Notes under the pieces: generated by a model | Told to the model about the DNA's origin: nothing | Databases searched by the model: none | Seen by the model: only the letters and a program-made list of their open reading frames with translations | Made by a program: the position numbers and the translations under genes | Shown here: in pieces, positions 9,301 to 18,504 of the stretch | Layout of the letters: each line of letters begins with the position of its first letter | Numbering within the stretch: the stretch's first letter is position 1 | Source of the DNA: Pseudoalteromonas neustonica | GTDB lineage: Bacteria > Pseudomonadota > Gammaproteobacteria > Enterobacterales > Alteromonadaceae | Reading direction: 5' to 3' | Assembly: GCF_001653135.1 (NCBI RefSeq) | Contig: NZ_BDDS01000001.1 | Coordinates: forward strand, 1 to 64,000 | Length of the DNA: 64,000 bases

Positions 9301-10259
9301 CACGTACAGAATTACGTACTACTTGGGCTGAAACAACGTACCAAATGCAAGCACGCCGTGATAACCCTGATTGCGCTAAGCAAGAATTTGATGCAAAATT
9401 TGACGCAACAGACCCGGGCCTTAACGTTAAACTTAACTTTGACTTAAACGAAGATGTTGCAGCACCTTATATTGCTACAGGCGCTAAGCCTAAAATGGCC
9501 ATTTTGCGCGAGCAAGGTGTTAACTCGCATTTAGAAATGGCAGCAGCGTTTAACCGTGCTGGTTTTGCAGCCGTTGATGTACACATGAGCGACATTCTTG
9601 AAGGGCGTTTAAGTCTTGAAGAGTTTAAAGGTTTAGTGGCATGTGGTGGTTTCTCTTACGGCGATGTACTCGGCGCTGGTGAAGGTTGGGCTAAATCAAT
9701 CTTGTTTAATGATATGGCACGCGATCAGTTCCAAAGCTTCTTTGAGCGTCAAGACTCATTTAGCTTAGGTGTATGTAATGGTTGTCAGATGCTATCAACA
9801 CTTAAAGAATTGATCCCTGGTACTGAGCATTGGCCACGTTTTGTGACTAATAAATCAGAGCGTTTTGAAGCACGTTTTAGCTTAGTCGAAGTGCAAGAAA
9901 ATCCGTCTGTATTCTTTAATGGCATGGCTGGTTCTCGTATGCCAATCGCTGTTTCACACGGTGAAGGTCATGCTGAATTTGCAAACGATGCAGCTGTTAA
10001 AGCGGCGCTTGAGTCTGGTACTGTGGCAGTGAAGTTTGTTGATAACCACGGTAAACCAACAACGCAATACCCTAACAACCCGAATGGCTCGCCAGAAGGT
10101 ATTACAGGTATTACATCAGCGGATGGTCGTGCAACAGTAATGATGCCGCATCCTGAGCGTGTTTTCCGTGCTGTTGCTAACTCTTGGCACCCAGATGAGT
10201 GGAAAGAAGATAGCCCGTGGATGCGTATGTTCCGTAACGCACGTAAAAATGTAGGTTAA
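6375..10259 (+). CDS. purL: Phosphoribosylformylglycinamidine synthase
   Basis: Fourth step of de novo purine synthesis: FGAR plus glutamine and ATP gives FGAM. This is the large single-chain form with an N-terminal domain, two AIRS-type synthetase halves and a C-terminal class I glutaminase. The amidotransferase nucleophile is C1134 in GVCNGCQM, and the SHGEGH and MPHPERVFR blocks are present. I chose the ATG at 6375 because the protein then starts [10 protein letters not shown], aligns with E. coli PurL (1294 against 1295 residues) and places the cysteine one residue from E. coli C1135. The ATG at 6363 would add four residues. An intrinsic terminator follows. Confidence 0.97.
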   Translation: MLILRGAPALSDFRVQKILARCQQAQLPVTNVYAEYAHFADLTAELSSDEQIKLEKLLTYGPTIAEHTPAGTLVLVTPRPGTISPWASKATDIAHNCGLTQVHRVERGIAYYVEGDLNAEQLNQTAALLHDRMTEATHSAFGDAAKLFRTDAPSQMSSVDILGGGREALAKANVEQGFALADDEIDYLVENFQKLGRNPNDIELFMFAQANSEHCRHKIFNADWTIDGVVQPKSLFKMIKNTYELNPENVLSAYKDNAAVMKGSKAGRFFPNVEGEYAYHQENIEILMKVETHNHPTAIAPFSGAATGSGGEIRDEGATGRGSKPKAGLVGFTVSNLRIPGYEQPWETDFGKPARIVTALDIMTEGPLGGAAFNNEFGRPNLVGYFRTYEEEVTSHNGLEVRGYHKPIMLAGGLGNIRTDHVQKGEIPVGAKLIALGGPAMNIGLGGGAASSMASGQSNEDLDFASVQRENPEMERRCQEVIDKCWQLGDDNPIAFIHDVGAGGLSNAFPELVNDGGRGGKFQLRDIPNDEPGMAPHEIWCNESQERYVLAVGVENFDRFEAICKRERAQYAVIGEATEERHLTVADSHFDNNPVDLPLDVLLGKAPKMHREAQSKQVVGQALDTTSIDVSEAATRLLRLPAIAEKTFLITIGDRSVTGLVARDQMVGPWQVPVANCAVTAATYDTYHGEAMSLGERTPAALLNYGASARLAVAESLTNIACANIGSLENIKLSANWMAAAGHPGEDAGLYEAVKAVGEELCPALGLTIPVGKDSMSMKTQWDESGEQKSVTAPLSLIITAFGRVDDVRKTVTPQLRTDKGETSLILVDLGAGKNRMGASSLAQVYKQLGDVTPDVDSPELLKGFYNAMQALVADSKLLAYHDRSDGGLFTTVAEMAFAGHTGVTVNLDGLTGSDIEALYNEELGAVIQVANSDLAAVNAVFAEHGITAISHEIGTLNKDDTVVFNRGGNAVLSNTRTELRTTWAETTYQMQARRDNPDCAKQEFDAKFDATDPGLNVKLNFDLNEDVAAPYIATGAKPKMAILREQGVNSHLEMAAAFNRAGFAAVDVHMSDILEGRLSLEEFKGLVACGGFSYGDVLGAGEGWAKSILFNDMARDQFQSFFERQDSFSLGVCNGCQMLSTLKELIPGTEHWPRFVTNKSERFEARFSLVEVQENPSVFFNGMAGSRMPIAVSHGEGHAEFANDAAVKAALESGTVAVKFVDNHGKPTTQYPNNPNGSPEGITGITSADGRATVMMPHPERVFRAVANSWHPDEWKEDSPWMRMFRNARKNVG

Positions 10260-10302
10260 TTTACATTTATACAAGCTAGGTTCATACTTTAGCGATAAAA
10301 TA

Positions 10303-10328
10303 AAAGGCTGCATTGTGCAGCCTTTTTT
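10303..10328 (+). terminator. Intrinsic terminator after purL
   Basis: Perfect 10-bp stem AAAGGCTGCA (10303-10312) and TGCAGCCTTT (10316-10325) with a TTG loop and a T run. It lies 44 nt after the purL stop and separates purL from the ydbH operon. Confidence 0.93.
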
Positions 10329-10371
10329 GTTTAACTTGTACAAAGGTCAACGTGACTATTTTAAGGATAAT

Positions 10372-12834
10372 ATGCTAAAGCGTGTTGGTTGGGGGTTATT
10401 AGTTTTATTGATGAGTGTGATCACACTTGGCTATGTTTTTCGTATGCCGATCACTTTACATTTTATAGCGCCAACATTGAGTAGATCTGGCGTCGAGCTG
10501 CATTGCTTAGACTGGTCATTAACGACTAAATTAGATTTACACGTGCAACGGGCATGTGTGATTTATCAAGGGCAACAGTTAGAGTTAGCAGATATTACAG
10601 TAAATACCCAATACATTACGATTGACCGTGCGAATTTAATACTCTCAAATTCTGATACTTCAACAGAGTCATCAACAGCTAAAAAGCTTGTATTGGCGTT
10701 ACCGCAAAGTCGCCCGTTATTACATATAAACCGATTAGAGATCACGCAAGCTCAGTTACAAAAACCGTTAACTCTCAGTATTAATGAGTCAGTGATCAAT
10801 GAGTTTTTTGTAGCTGGTGACGTAAAAGCGGATGTTAAAATAACAAAGACTAAAGTATCGGGGCATATTGAGCTTAATGATACGCTACTAACTAAAATGA
10901 AAGCGACAACAGCAAATTCACTCGCAGGCCTTAATTTCACGAGTCAACATAGTTTTACTTTTGATGGTATTGAGTTGAAGTTAAAGTCTAAGCTAGATGC
11001 TGGTTTCTCCTCTGTCATTGATAGTTGTCCGATGACCGTTAAAAGTAACGGCGATGTAAGTAGTTACTATCACTTAAATACTAAATTAATAAATGTAAAT
11101 GCTCAGCAATTAACAAGCACATTCAATGTTAAAAACGAGTGCTTACAAGGTTTAAACGGTGTTATTACTAATCCTGCGCAGCAGCAATTTATCGCTGACC
11201 AAATACCGTTAAGTTGGCAATTAACTTTACCCAACAAAATCACTCTGCAAGGCACTCAATTGACAGCGAATGAACTAACTTTGCAGGGAGAGTCACACGT
11301 ACAGATGCGTATTCAGCAGTTAGCTGTGGACATCAATAGCGCCTTGGAGACTCTATCAGCACAAGTGGATTTACTATTTACCAGCGATGATATTACCCAA
11401 TTGAAAATAGCCGCGAATACTAGCAACAATCATGTTGATGGTAATTTCCAATTGAAAATGGCTACGCTACCTGATTTTATCGCTGTTGATTTACAAAAAG
11501 TGAATACGCAAGGGCATTTTTTAATAAGTAACGCATTGGGCGAACAACCTAAAGTTGAGTTATCAGCAGAGCTGGCGCTAGCGCAACTAAAAGTGGACGA
11601 TATCCTCCTTGATAATTACCACGCTACATTTAAAGCTAAGTTGCAAAGTGATCAGTATTTAACAGCGAGTTTATCAAGTAAGTTAGATACCGTTAAAGTA
11701 GGGAGTATTAAACTGACTCAACTTACTAATCAGTTAACCGCAGCGGGAAGTTTATCTGTTGGGGAGCTGTTTTTTGATTTAACCAGTGAAACTAAGTTGG
11801 CCATGTTGCAAAGTGACGAGTTCAAATTTAAAAACATTCGCATTAGTTCACAAGGTTTGCAAAGTAGAGCTTTACAAGCGTCACATCACATATTTATAGA
11901 CGGCATCGAGTTAGTTGCCAGCCATAATATGAGCAGTACTGCTCACCCTTTTGAAGTTATAATATCGGATCAATTAGTGACTAAGCTTAATCCGCTGCTT
12001 CATCAGTTTGAACCGTTAGCAATCTTAACTGATGGGACTATCAGCGGGCGTATTACTGGCGATATAAACCTGCAGCAGGCAGATATCTCCTTGCAGGTTA
12101 CGGGTGTTAGTGGTTTGTACACAGACTACCTTGCTAAGCAGCTAAATACTCAATTTACGGGGCGGTATGATTCAGGGCAGCTTAATGTTGAACCTACTAC
12201 ATTTGAGCTAAATGAATTACGTGCAGGCGCAGTTGTTGAGCAACTTAATGGGTATTGGCAAGTTCAGGAAAGCGTGCCTGCGCTTTTAAATGTCTCTGGC
12301 AATGTTATGGGTGGGCATTTTTTACTTGATGAGTATCGTTTAACAAATCAACCCCAACAAGCGTTGGTTAAGTTTGATAATATCGACGCAAGTAAGCTGA
12401 TCACACTTGATGAAAAATCGGGGATCAGTTTAACAGGTAGAGTCGCAGGTCAACTACCTGTTTACTTTACTGACGCAGGCATTGAAGTGCGAGGCGGTGA
12501 ACTTGTCAATAAAGGAACAGCAAAGTTGCTGATCACAGATAACGCAGCATTCAATGCGGTTAAAGACCAGCAGCAAGAACTTGGCCCAGTACTGGGCTTG
12601 CTGGAAGATTTGGACATTAAAAAAATTAATAGCAGTGTTAATTTAAAGCCTGATGGTTGGATGACTTTGGGAGTAAACTTACAAGGTTATAATCAACAGC
12701 AAGCGCAACAAGTTAACTTTAACTACAATCATGAAGAGAACGTTTTTACTTTACTCAGAGCCTTGCGTTTAAGTGACGAAATTACGCAAAAAGTTGAACA
12801 AGAGTATTCAACAAAAGGAAGCAAGAATGACTAG
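10372..12834 (+). CDS. ydbH: YdbH-family AsmA-like envelope protein
   Basis: Large periplasm-spanning protein of the AsmA-like group (TamB, YhdP, YdbH). In E. coli these are redundant and needed to carry phospholipids to the outer membrane. An N-terminal membrane anchor (about residues 5-25, rich in Leu and Val) is followed by about 790 residues of beta-rich sequence. The length of 820 residues compares with 879 in E. coli. I chose the ATG at 10372 for its AAGGAT ribosome-binding site; a longer frame from 10315 would start inside the purL terminator. The family call rests mainly on the next two genes, the E. coli partners ynbE and ydbL, since sequence identity looks low. Confidence 0.85.
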   Translation: MLKRVGWGLLVLLMSVITLGYVFRMPITLHFIAPTLSRSGVELHCLDWSLTTKLDLHVQRACVIYQGQQLELADITVNTQYITIDRANLILSNSDTSTESSTAKKLVLALPQSRPLLHINRLEITQAQLQKPLTLSINESVINEFFVAGDVKADVKITKTKVSGHIELNDTLLTKMKATTANSLAGLNFTSQHSFTFDGIELKLKSKLDAGFSSVIDSCPMTVKSNGDVSSYYHLNTKLINVNAQQLTSTFNVKNECLQGLNGVITNPAQQQFIADQIPLSWQLTLPNKITLQGTQLTANELTLQGESHVQMRIQQLAVDINSALETLSAQVDLLFTSDDITQLKIAANTSNNHVDGNFQLKMATLPDFIAVDLQKVNTQGHFLISNALGEQPKVELSAELALAQLKVDDILLDNYHATFKAKLQSDQYLTASLSSKLDTVKVGSIKLTQLTNQLTAAGSLSVGELFFDLTSETKLAMLQSDEFKFKNIRISSQGLQSRALQASHHIFIDGIELVASHNMSSTAHPFEVIISDQLVTKLNPLLHQFEPLAILTDGTISGRITGDINLQQADISLQVTGVSGLYTDYLAKQLNTQFTGRYDSGQLNVEPTTFELNELRAGAVVEQLNGYWQVQESVPALLNVSGNVMGGHFLLDEYRLTNQPQQALVKFDNIDASKLITLDEKSGISLTGRVAGQLPVYFTDAGIEVRGGELVNKGTAKLLITDNAAFNAVKDQQQELGPVLGLLEDLDIKKINSSVNLKPDGWMTLGVNLQGYNQQQAQQVNFNYNHEENVFTLLRALRLSDEITQKVEQEYSTKGSKND

Positions 12835-13009
12835 ATGGTTAGTAATTATATCGGCGTTGGGGCTACTAAGCGCGTGCACACACCGCGTTGAAGTGGCAGC
12901 TAAAGAACCAATAACAATTAACTTAAATGTGAAAGTTGATCATGAAATTCGCGTTAAAGTTGATAAAGAACTCGACAGTTTATTTAGTGATGACAGTGAA
13001 TTATTCTAA
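12827..13009 (+). CDS. ynbE: YnbE-family outer-membrane lipoprotein
   Basis: Small lipoprotein that in E. coli docks YdbH to the outer membrane and completes the intermembrane bridge. The 60 residues match E. coli YnbE (61). The signal peptide ends in the lipobox LSAC with C17 lipidated. The mature part has a PITINLNVKVDHEIRVKVD stretch that can form beta strands. The start overlaps the ydbH stop by 8 nt, so translation is likely coupled. An upstream extension of the frame to 12773 has no ribosome-binding site and would destroy the signal peptide. Confidence 0.88.
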   Translation: MTRWLVIISALGLLSACTHRVEVAAKEPITINLNVKVDHEIRVKVDKELDSLFSDDSELF

Positions 13010-13018
13010 GGAGCAATG

Positions 13019-13354
13019 ATGAGTATATTTAAAAATAAAAAGCTAAATTTTATCACACTTTTGAGTGCCGCTTGTTTGTCGTTCTCTGCATGGGCTATTA
13101 GTTTAGATGATGCAAAAAGCCAAGGCTTAGTCGGTGAAGATAGCTCTGGTTATTTAGGATTAGTAGTTCAAAACGCTGAAGCTAAAACAGTCGTTGATGA
13201 AATTAATGCAAAGCGTAAAGCGCAGTATTTAAAACTCGCTAAAAAGAACAATCTATCACTTGCGCAAGTAGAGGCGTTGGCAGCTGCAAAAACGATTGAA
13301 AAAACCCGAGCAGGGCACTTCGTTGAAGTTAATGGTGAATGGGTTAAAAAATAA
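13019..13354 (+). CDS. ydbL: YdbL-family periplasmic protein (DUF1318)
   Basis: Third gene of the ydbH-ynbE-ydbL operon; in E. coli YdbL acts as a periplasmic helper of the YdbH-YnbE bridge. A cleavable signal peptide ends at about Ala26 (SFSAWA then ISLDDAK). The mature part of about 85 residues holds the DUF1318 pattern: GLVGE, GYLG, then VDEINAKRKAQY. I chose the ATG at 13019 because AAGGAG lies 5-6 nt upstream; the adjacent ATG at 13016 is too close. A hairpin terminator follows 28 nt after the stop. Confidence 0.88.
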   Translation: MSIFKNKKLNFITLLSAACLSFSAWAISLDDAKSQGLVGEDSSGYLGLVVQNAEAKTVVDEINAKRKAQYLKLAKKNNLSLAQVEALAAAKTIEKTRAGHFVEVNGEWVKK

Positions 13355-13381
13355 ACTCAGTGATTACTTAAGGGCATTAAA

Positions 13382-13408
13382 AACCGAGCTCACATGCTCG
13401 GTTTTTTA
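13382..13408. terminator. Terminator between ydbL and the DUF1415 gene
   Basis: Stem AACCGAGC (13382-13389) and GCTCGGTT (13396-13403) with a T run on the plus strand. It overlaps the last codons of the convergent DUF1415 gene, so one sequence serves both as coding end and terminator. Confidence 0.85.
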
Positions 13409-13953
13409 CAGTTCTCTAATAAGGCTTGCCAAAAATCGATACCTTTACGACGTGCTAGGTTAATGTTGTGCTCTGGAATTGACTCAGGCTCGTTGTACTC
13501 ATCTAACGCGGCACTCATACTCGCCTCGCGAATTAAATGTAAGGTTGGGAAGGGCGCGCGGTTAGTATAATTGGCTGCGTCGCTATCATCACTGTCTGCA
13601 AATACATAGTCAGGGTGAAAGTTCGCTATTTGGTATTTACCTTCAAACCCTTGAGCGACTAACAGCGCATTAGCTAAATTAACGAGATCTAAAAATTCTT
13701 CAAAATCAGTAAAACCTTGTTCAAACATGAGCAATGTAGTTTCACGCTCAGGCAGCTGATCGAGTTCAATACATTGCTCAATCATTTCCATAACAGCATC
13801 ATCAATGCTAATGGCATTACTTGTTTGATAATGTATGCAGTTACTCTCAACTTCTTTACGGGCAAATGGGCAAAAATTGTATTTAACAATGACGCTTGAA
13901 ACCCACTCGCGGGTTTGTTGCTCTGGTAAACTTAGGTTTATTAATTCAGTCAT
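13390..13953 (-). CDS. DUF1415 family protein
   Basis: A 187-residue cytoplasmic protein of the DUF1415 family, whose role is unknown. Conserved features I recognise are VKYNFCPFAR (about 24-33), the Glu/Asp-rich middle, and NFHPDYVF followed by NRAPFPTLHLIRE, with the final IDFWQ. It starts inside the last 8 nt of waaA, so the two are co-transcribed and probably coupled. No enzymatic motif is obvious; the conserved Cys and the PFPTLHL loop could be functional. Confidence 0.85.
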   Translation of the reverse strand: MTELINLSLPEQQTREWVSSVIVKYNFCPFARKEVESNCIHYQTSNAISIDDAVMEMIEQCIELDQLPERETTLLMFEQGFTDFEEFLDLVNLANALLVAQGFEGKYQIANFHPDYVFADSDDSDAANYTNRAPFPTLHLIREASMSAALDEYNEPESIPEHNINLARRKGIDFWQALLENCKKPSM

Positions 13954-15223
13954 TACGTGGCTCTAAATGTTCATTAATGATAGCGGTAGTCCTAGCGATA
14001 GCACCTTGGTTATTTGCAACACACTGTGCAGCGCGTTCGCCTAGCTGTATACAAAGTAAAGGTTGCTGACAAAGTGTAATAAGTTGCTGGCTTAATTCCT
14101 CGGTACTCGTGATTTTTTTAGCGCCACCCAGTGCAATTAGCTCAGGGTAAACATGATTAAAGTTATAAGTATGAGGGCCAGTTAAAGCGCCAACTGAAAA
14201 AGCGGCAGATTCGAGCGGGTTATGCCCGCCGCGCTCAATTAAACTACCGCCAATATAACTTATATCAGCCATACCGTATAAACACTGTAGTTCACCTAGA
14301 GTATCAGCAAGAAGTACGTGTTCGCCCTGGTAGTCATTGTTACTACGGCGGCTGAAGCTCAATGCTGAGTCTTCAAGTAATGAAGCTACTTTATCAAACT
14401 GTTCTGGGTGGCGTGGTGCAATAACCAGCAATGCATCTGGGGAGTGCTTTAAAAGCTGTTTATGAGCATTCAAAATTAACGCATGCTCTATAGGATGCGT
14501 TGAGCCTGCCACCCAAATGAAGCGCTGGTTGTTGTATTGCTTTTTTAAGTGTTTTACCTTACCTAATTGCTCGATTGTTGGGCTAATATCAAACTTAATA
14601 GAACCAGTGATATGAATATATTCTGCATTTAAGCCCAGTTTAATAAAACGGTTTGCATCATCTTGGTTGTGGCTTGCTAAAGCGGTTATTGAGTCCATGA
14701 TAGCTTTACTTAATGGAGCAACCTTTTGATAACCTTGCAGTGATTTTTCTGAAAGGCGAGCATTGAGTACAAGTACGGGAATACCTTGTTGCTTACACTG
14801 AGCCATTAAATTAGGCCAAAGCTCGGTTTCTAAAATACACAGCATGGCGGGCTTCGTACGTTTTAAAAAACGGGCTGTTGCGCATGGAAAATCCATCGGT
14901 AAGTAAGATAGGTGCACCGATGAATTAAAATTATTCTTTATTTGCTCTCTGCCAGTCGGTGTATTACACGTAATAAGTAAAGGCGTGTTTGGTAATTGCT
15001 GTTGTAATTTTTTAATGAGAGGCGATGCGGCAAGTACTTCACCTACTGACGCACAGTGGATCATAACAGGAGGATTAGTGGAGAGATTAGCGTTTATAAA
15101 ACCAAAGCGCTCCATAAAATGATCACGATAGGCGGAATTTTTTCTACCGCGCAGTATATAGACGTAAAAAACAATAAGTGGGCTTAGTAGGTAAAGAACA
15201 AGCGAATAAAAAAAACGTGCCAT
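13946..15223 (-). CDS. waaA: 3-deoxy-D-manno-octulosonic acid (Kdo) transferase
   Basis: Transfers Kdo from CMP-Kdo to lipid A precursor at the inner face of the inner membrane. An N-terminal membrane anchor (about residues 4-24) precedes a GT-B glycosyltransferase. The motif ASVGE carries the catalytic base E62, and PRHPEQF and the ESAAFSVGALTGP donor-site block follow. The length of 425 residues equals that of E. coli WaaA. It is divergent from gmhA, next to other inner-core genes. Whether it adds one or two Kdo units cannot be read from the sequence, but the nearby kdkA favours one. Confidence 0.95.
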   Translation of the reverse strand: MARFFYSLVLYLLSPLIVFYVYILRGRKNSAYRDHFMERFGFINANLSTNPPVMIHCASVGEVLAASPLIKKLQQQLPNTPLLITCNTPTGREQIKNNFNSSVHLSYLPMDFPCATARFLKRTKPAMLCILETELWPNLMAQCKQQGIPVLVLNARLSEKSLQGYQKVAPLSKAIMDSITALASHNQDDANRFIKLGLNAEYIHITGSIKFDISPTIEQLGKVKHLKKQYNNQRFIWVAGSTHPIEHALILNAHKQLLKHSPDALLVIAPRHPEQFDKVASLLEDSALSFSRRSNNDYQGEHVLLADTLGELQCLYGMADISYIGGSLIERGGHNPLESAAFSVGALTGPHTYNFNHVYPELIALGGAKKITSTEELSQQLITLCQQPLLCIQLGERAAQCVANNQGAIARTTAIINEHLEPRND

Positions 15224-15588
15224 TTTTAAGCCTCAAATAATAAAGTGTAATGATAACGTGGATAACTGAGAAGCAAAATATGAAATTGTTAAAAAGCGTT
15301 ATATCAAAGAGTTTTGGGTGTTTAGTTAGCGCTAATTTGGTAATATTTCGTTATCTTTGCAAAAATAATAATAGTGTTGGTATTTAAATCCGCTATAAAA
15401 AGCCGAAGCTCGCTTTGAATGCATCATTATAGGGCTCCTAATACGACAAACCATTTTAGTAGTAGCCGCAAATAAAATATATAAAACTGCTTCGCACACT
15501 GTGATAGTGGTTTAGTGAAGACTATGCTTGTTTATCAGTAGCGCCTTTTTGATAGTAGCTAGTCAGACTAATTTTGAGAGGATTATAA
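15224..15588. other. Divergent intergenic region waaA / gmhA
   Basis: About 365 nt, AT-rich, with no convincing gene. A possible promoter toward gmhA is TTGCAA (15357-15362), an 18-bp spacer, TATTTA (15381-15386), which would leave a leader of roughly 200 nt. A 35-codon ATG frame at 15280 lacks a ribosome-binding site and is not called. Confidence 0.4.
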
Positions 15589-16179
15589 ATGTCTAATGTT
15601 GATTCAGTAGCAAGCAGCTACCTTGAAAGTCTAGCACGTCACCAAGCATTGTTTGAAACAATGCAAATGTACCATCCACAAGTCATGCAATTGCTTGAAG
15701 TGTGTCATAGCGCACTCGAAGCTGGTGGCAAAGTGGTATGGTTTGGTAATGGTGGCAGCGCAGCAGATGCGCAGCATTTAGCCGCAGAATTTGTTGTGCG
15801 TTATAAATTAGAGCGTGGGCCATTGGCATCAATGGCACTAACAACCGATACGTCAATTTTAACGGCGCATAGTAACGACTATCATTTTGACACTGTATTT
15901 GAGCGCCAAGTTCTTGCACTGTGCAAGCCTGAAGATTTAGTTATAGGTTTAACAACCTCAGGTACTAGTGCCAACATTAATTTAGCGTTAGCGGCTGCAA
16001 ATGAGATTGGTGCTTACACCGTTGCGTTAACTGGGCGTGATGGCGGTAAAGTAAAAGATATTGCTAAGCTACCGATCATAATTAAAGATGATGAAACCGC
16101 CCGTATTCAAGAGGCGCACATGTTTATTGGCCATTGGCTTTGTGAAGCGATTGATATGGTTGTAGCGGGGAAAAATTAA
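15589..16179 (+). CDS. gmhA: Phosphoheptose isomerase (sedoheptulose-7-phosphate isomerase)
   Basis: First step of ADP-heptose synthesis: sedoheptulose 7-phosphate to D-glycero-D-manno-heptose 7-phosphate, cytoplasmic. SIS-domain protein of 196 residues (E. coli 192). The phosphate-binding stretch GNGGSAAD (53-60), the catalytic-region E67 in AAEFVVR, and the C-terminal [12 protein letters not shown] with its zinc-site histidine are present. A GAGAGG ribosome-binding site precedes the ATG. The stop overlaps the hldE start by 1 nt, so the two form an operon. Confidence 0.95.
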   Translation: MSNVDSVASSYLESLARHQALFETMQMYHPQVMQLLEVCHSALEAGGKVVWFGNGGSAADAQHLAAEFVVRYKLERGPLASMALTTDTSILTAHSNDYHFDTVFERQVLALCKPEDLVIGLTTSGTSANINLALAAANEIGAYTVALTGRDGGKVKDIAKLPIIIKDDETARIQEAHMFIGHWLCEAIDMVVAGKN

Positions 16180-17618
16180 TGGATTTAGCGCTATTTAAAC
16201 ATTTATCAAATGCGAGAATACTGGTTGTTGGCGATGTAATGCTCGATCGCTACTGGCATGGTGATTCAGGGCGTATCTCACCTGAGGCTCCAGTTCCCAT
16301 TGTTAAAGTTAGTAAATTTGAAGACAAAGCGGGTGGCGCTGCCAATGTGGCAAAGAACATTGCTCGTTTAGATGGCAAGGTAGGTCTGCTTGGGTTGATT
16401 GGTGAAGACGAAAGCGGTCAAATCCTTGAAAATATACTGGCAGATGAGCGTATTGACTCACAACTTGTGAGTGTATGCGATTTGCCGACTATTTCAAAAA
16501 TGCGTGTTATTAGCCGTCACCAACAAGTAGTGCGCTTAGACTTAGAAGAAATGTTTACAGAGCAGCATAGCCAGTTGTTGTTGAATCGCCTAGAGTTGGT
16601 ACTAGATCAGTATGATTTTGTATTGTTCTCTGATTACAACAAAGGCTCACTTTCGTTGATCCAGCAAATGATCACAATGGCAAAAAAAGCAGGTAAAACG
16701 GTATTAATTGATCCTAAGTCATCGGATTTAAATCTTTATCGTGGTGCTGATTACATTACTCCTAACTTAAATGAATTTAAGCTAGCTGGTGGTAAAACTG
16801 ACTCTGAGAAAAACCTTACTGACAGTGCGCGTCAGTTAATCAAAGATGCGGGCGTTGCAGCAATGCTACTGACTCGTTCAGAGCAAGGTATGTCGCTTAT
16901 TAGTGCTAATGAAAAACATGATTTTGCAGCACAGCAGCTTGAAGTGAGTGATGTAACTGGCGCGGGTGATACTGTAATTGCAACCCTCGCTGTTATGCTT
17001 GGTGCAGGTATGAAGCCTAAAGATGCGGTAGAAATAGCGAACCTTGCCGCGGGGATTGCGGTGAGTAAATTAGGCGCTGCAACCGTGTCGCCTGAAGAGC
17101 TGAGCCGTAAACTAGGTCAGTATTTACAAAAAACGGGTGAGCATTATCAAACCCCATTTGATGATGTGCTTCAGCATATTGAATTTGCTAAGCAAAATGG
17201 CGAAACAATTGTATTTACGAATGGCTGTTTTGATATTTTACACGCAGGTCATGTACGTTATTTAGCACAGGCAAAAGCACGAGGTGATCGTCTCGTTGTT
17301 GGTTTAAATAATGACGAATCAATTACTCGCTTAAAAGGCCCTGAGCGCCCAATCAATCCGCTTGATGAGCGCGCAATGGTGTTAAGTGCACTGGCTTCAG
17401 TTGATTGGGTTATACCATTTGGTAGCTTAGATGAAAACGACACCCCAGCTAAATTAATCGAACAGATCAGTCCTGATATTTTAGTAAAGGGCGGCGATTA
17501 CACGGTTGATCAAATTGCAGGTGCGGAGCACGTACTGCGCCATGGCGGAAAAGTAGAGGTGCTTGAATTTTTAAATGGCTGTTCTACATCTAAAGTGATC
17601 AGTAAAATTAAAGCTTAA
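16179..17618 (+). CDS. hldE: Bifunctional heptose 7-phosphate kinase / heptose 1-phosphate adenylyltransferase
   Basis: Two-domain enzyme of ADP-heptose synthesis. Residues of about 1-320 are a PfkB-type kinase with the signature DVTGAGD. Residues of about 343-479 are a nucleotidyltransferase with the motif FDILHAGH (351-358) preceded by FTNGC. The length of 479 residues matches E. coli HldE (477). It follows gmhA with a 1-nt overlap; the phosphatase needed between its two reactions, GmhB, is encoded 2 kb downstream. Confidence 0.97.
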   Translation: MDLALFKHLSNARILVVGDVMLDRYWHGDSGRISPEAPVPIVKVSKFEDKAGGAANVAKNIARLDGKVGLLGLIGEDESGQILENILADERIDSQLVSVCDLPTISKMRVISRHQQVVRLDLEEMFTEQHSQLLLNRLELVLDQYDFVLFSDYNKGSLSLIQQMITMAKKAGKTVLIDPKSSDLNLYRGADYITPNLNEFKLAGGKTDSEKNLTDSARQLIKDAGVAAMLLTRSEQGMSLISANEKHDFAAQQLEVSDVTGAGDTVIATLAVMLGAGMKPKDAVEIANLAAGIAVSKLGAATVSPEELSRKLGQYLQKTGEHYQTPFDDVLQHIEFAKQNGETIVFTNGCFDILHAGHVRYLAQAKARGDRLVVGLNNDESITRLKGPERPINPLDERAMVLSALASVDWVIPFGSLDENDTPAKLIEQISPDILVKGGDYTVDQIAGAEHVLRHGGKVEVLEFLNGCSTSKVISKIKA

Positions 17619-17654
17619 CTATTTTAATTAGTTACCTTGGGCAATTAGCTTAAG

Positions 17655-18377
17655 TTAATCCCTTAAGGCTGACTGGTACGCATATTCAAGATGCTGCCAG
17701 TCGTTTTGCTGCCAATGCATCACTTGGTTACGACCTTGCTCTTTATTGAACGAACGAGCAAGGCGGGCCATATTAGCTTGCTGCCATTTTTTTGCCGGTG
17801 TTTTTAGTTCGCCGCGATCAAAGTCGATAATATAGACCTCACCTGTTTCATCAAACAGGATGTTATTGATATTCAAATCTGCGTGATACACGCCATGATT
17901 ATGAAAGTTAGCAATCGTATCTGCTACTTTTGTTAACTCTTGCTCGGTGAAAGGGCGTTGCTTTAAAACATCAAGTACACTTTGTGCGCCTGCTATAGCT
18001 TGGGTAATAATATCACCACGGTAAATTAAACCACATTTTGAAACTTTAGCTGCAATTGGTTTTGGTACATTTAGGCCTAACTCAGTGAGTTTCATCATCA
18101 AATTAAACTCTTGATAAACGCGTGTTTTTTCAAGGCCTAAATACAAGTATTGATCGCTCAATACTTTACCTACTAAACCTCCTCGCCAATAGTGCCTGAG
18201 TACCGCTGTTAATTTGTCATGACAAAAAAACCATGCTGTTGCGCGGCCTTTTTTTGTACCGACAATTTTTTTTTGCTGCTGCCAATATTCATTATCAAAC
18301 CAGTTTAAGCTAACTTGGGCGCTGTGCTCTGGATGACTTAAAAGAATGTGTTCATTAATGGTTTGTTGGTTAAACAT
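17655..18377 (-). CDS. kdkA: Kdo kinase
   Basis: Phosphorylates the 4-position of the Kdo residue on the lipid A-Kdo acceptor, a step known from Haemophilus and Vibrio. The protein has 240 residues and a kinase-like fold: the catalytic loop HADLNINN carries D167 and N172, and the metal-binding DFD lies at 185-187. RYWRGG-like sequence (RHYWRGGLVGK, 61-71) is typical of the family. It is read opposite to its neighbours hldE and the heptosyltransferase gene, between them. Its stop is 37 nt from the hldE stop. Confidence 0.93.
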   Translation of the reverse strand: MFNQQTINEHILLSHPEHSAQVSLNWFDNEYWQQQKKIVGTKKGRATAWFFCHDKLTAVLRHYWRGGLVGKVLSDQYLYLGLEKTRVYQEFNLMMKLTELGLNVPKPIAAKVSKCGLIYRGDIITQAIAGAQSVLDVLKQRPFTEQELTKVADTIANFHNHGVYHADLNINNILFDETGEVYIIDFDRGELKTPAKKWQQANMARLARSFNKEQGRNQVMHWQQNDWQHLEYAYQSALRD

Positions 18378-18504
18378 AGCGTATTTACTTTATAACAACC
18401 GATAAGGGTATATTAACCTGTTTTAAAGCGGAGCATAAGTGCTTGCAATAGCGAGTGGTTAATTTAAGATCAAGCCATAGTTTATTGTTAAGTGAAGAGC
18501 GCCA

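Noticed and set aside
10315..10371. Upstream extension of the ydbH frame to an ATG at 10315
   Set aside because: It begins inside the purL terminator; the ATG at 10372 has a good ribosome-binding site and gives a proper membrane anchor.
15280..15387. A 35-codon ATG frame between waaA and gmhA
   Set aside because: No ribosome-binding site and no recognisable sequence; probably chance.
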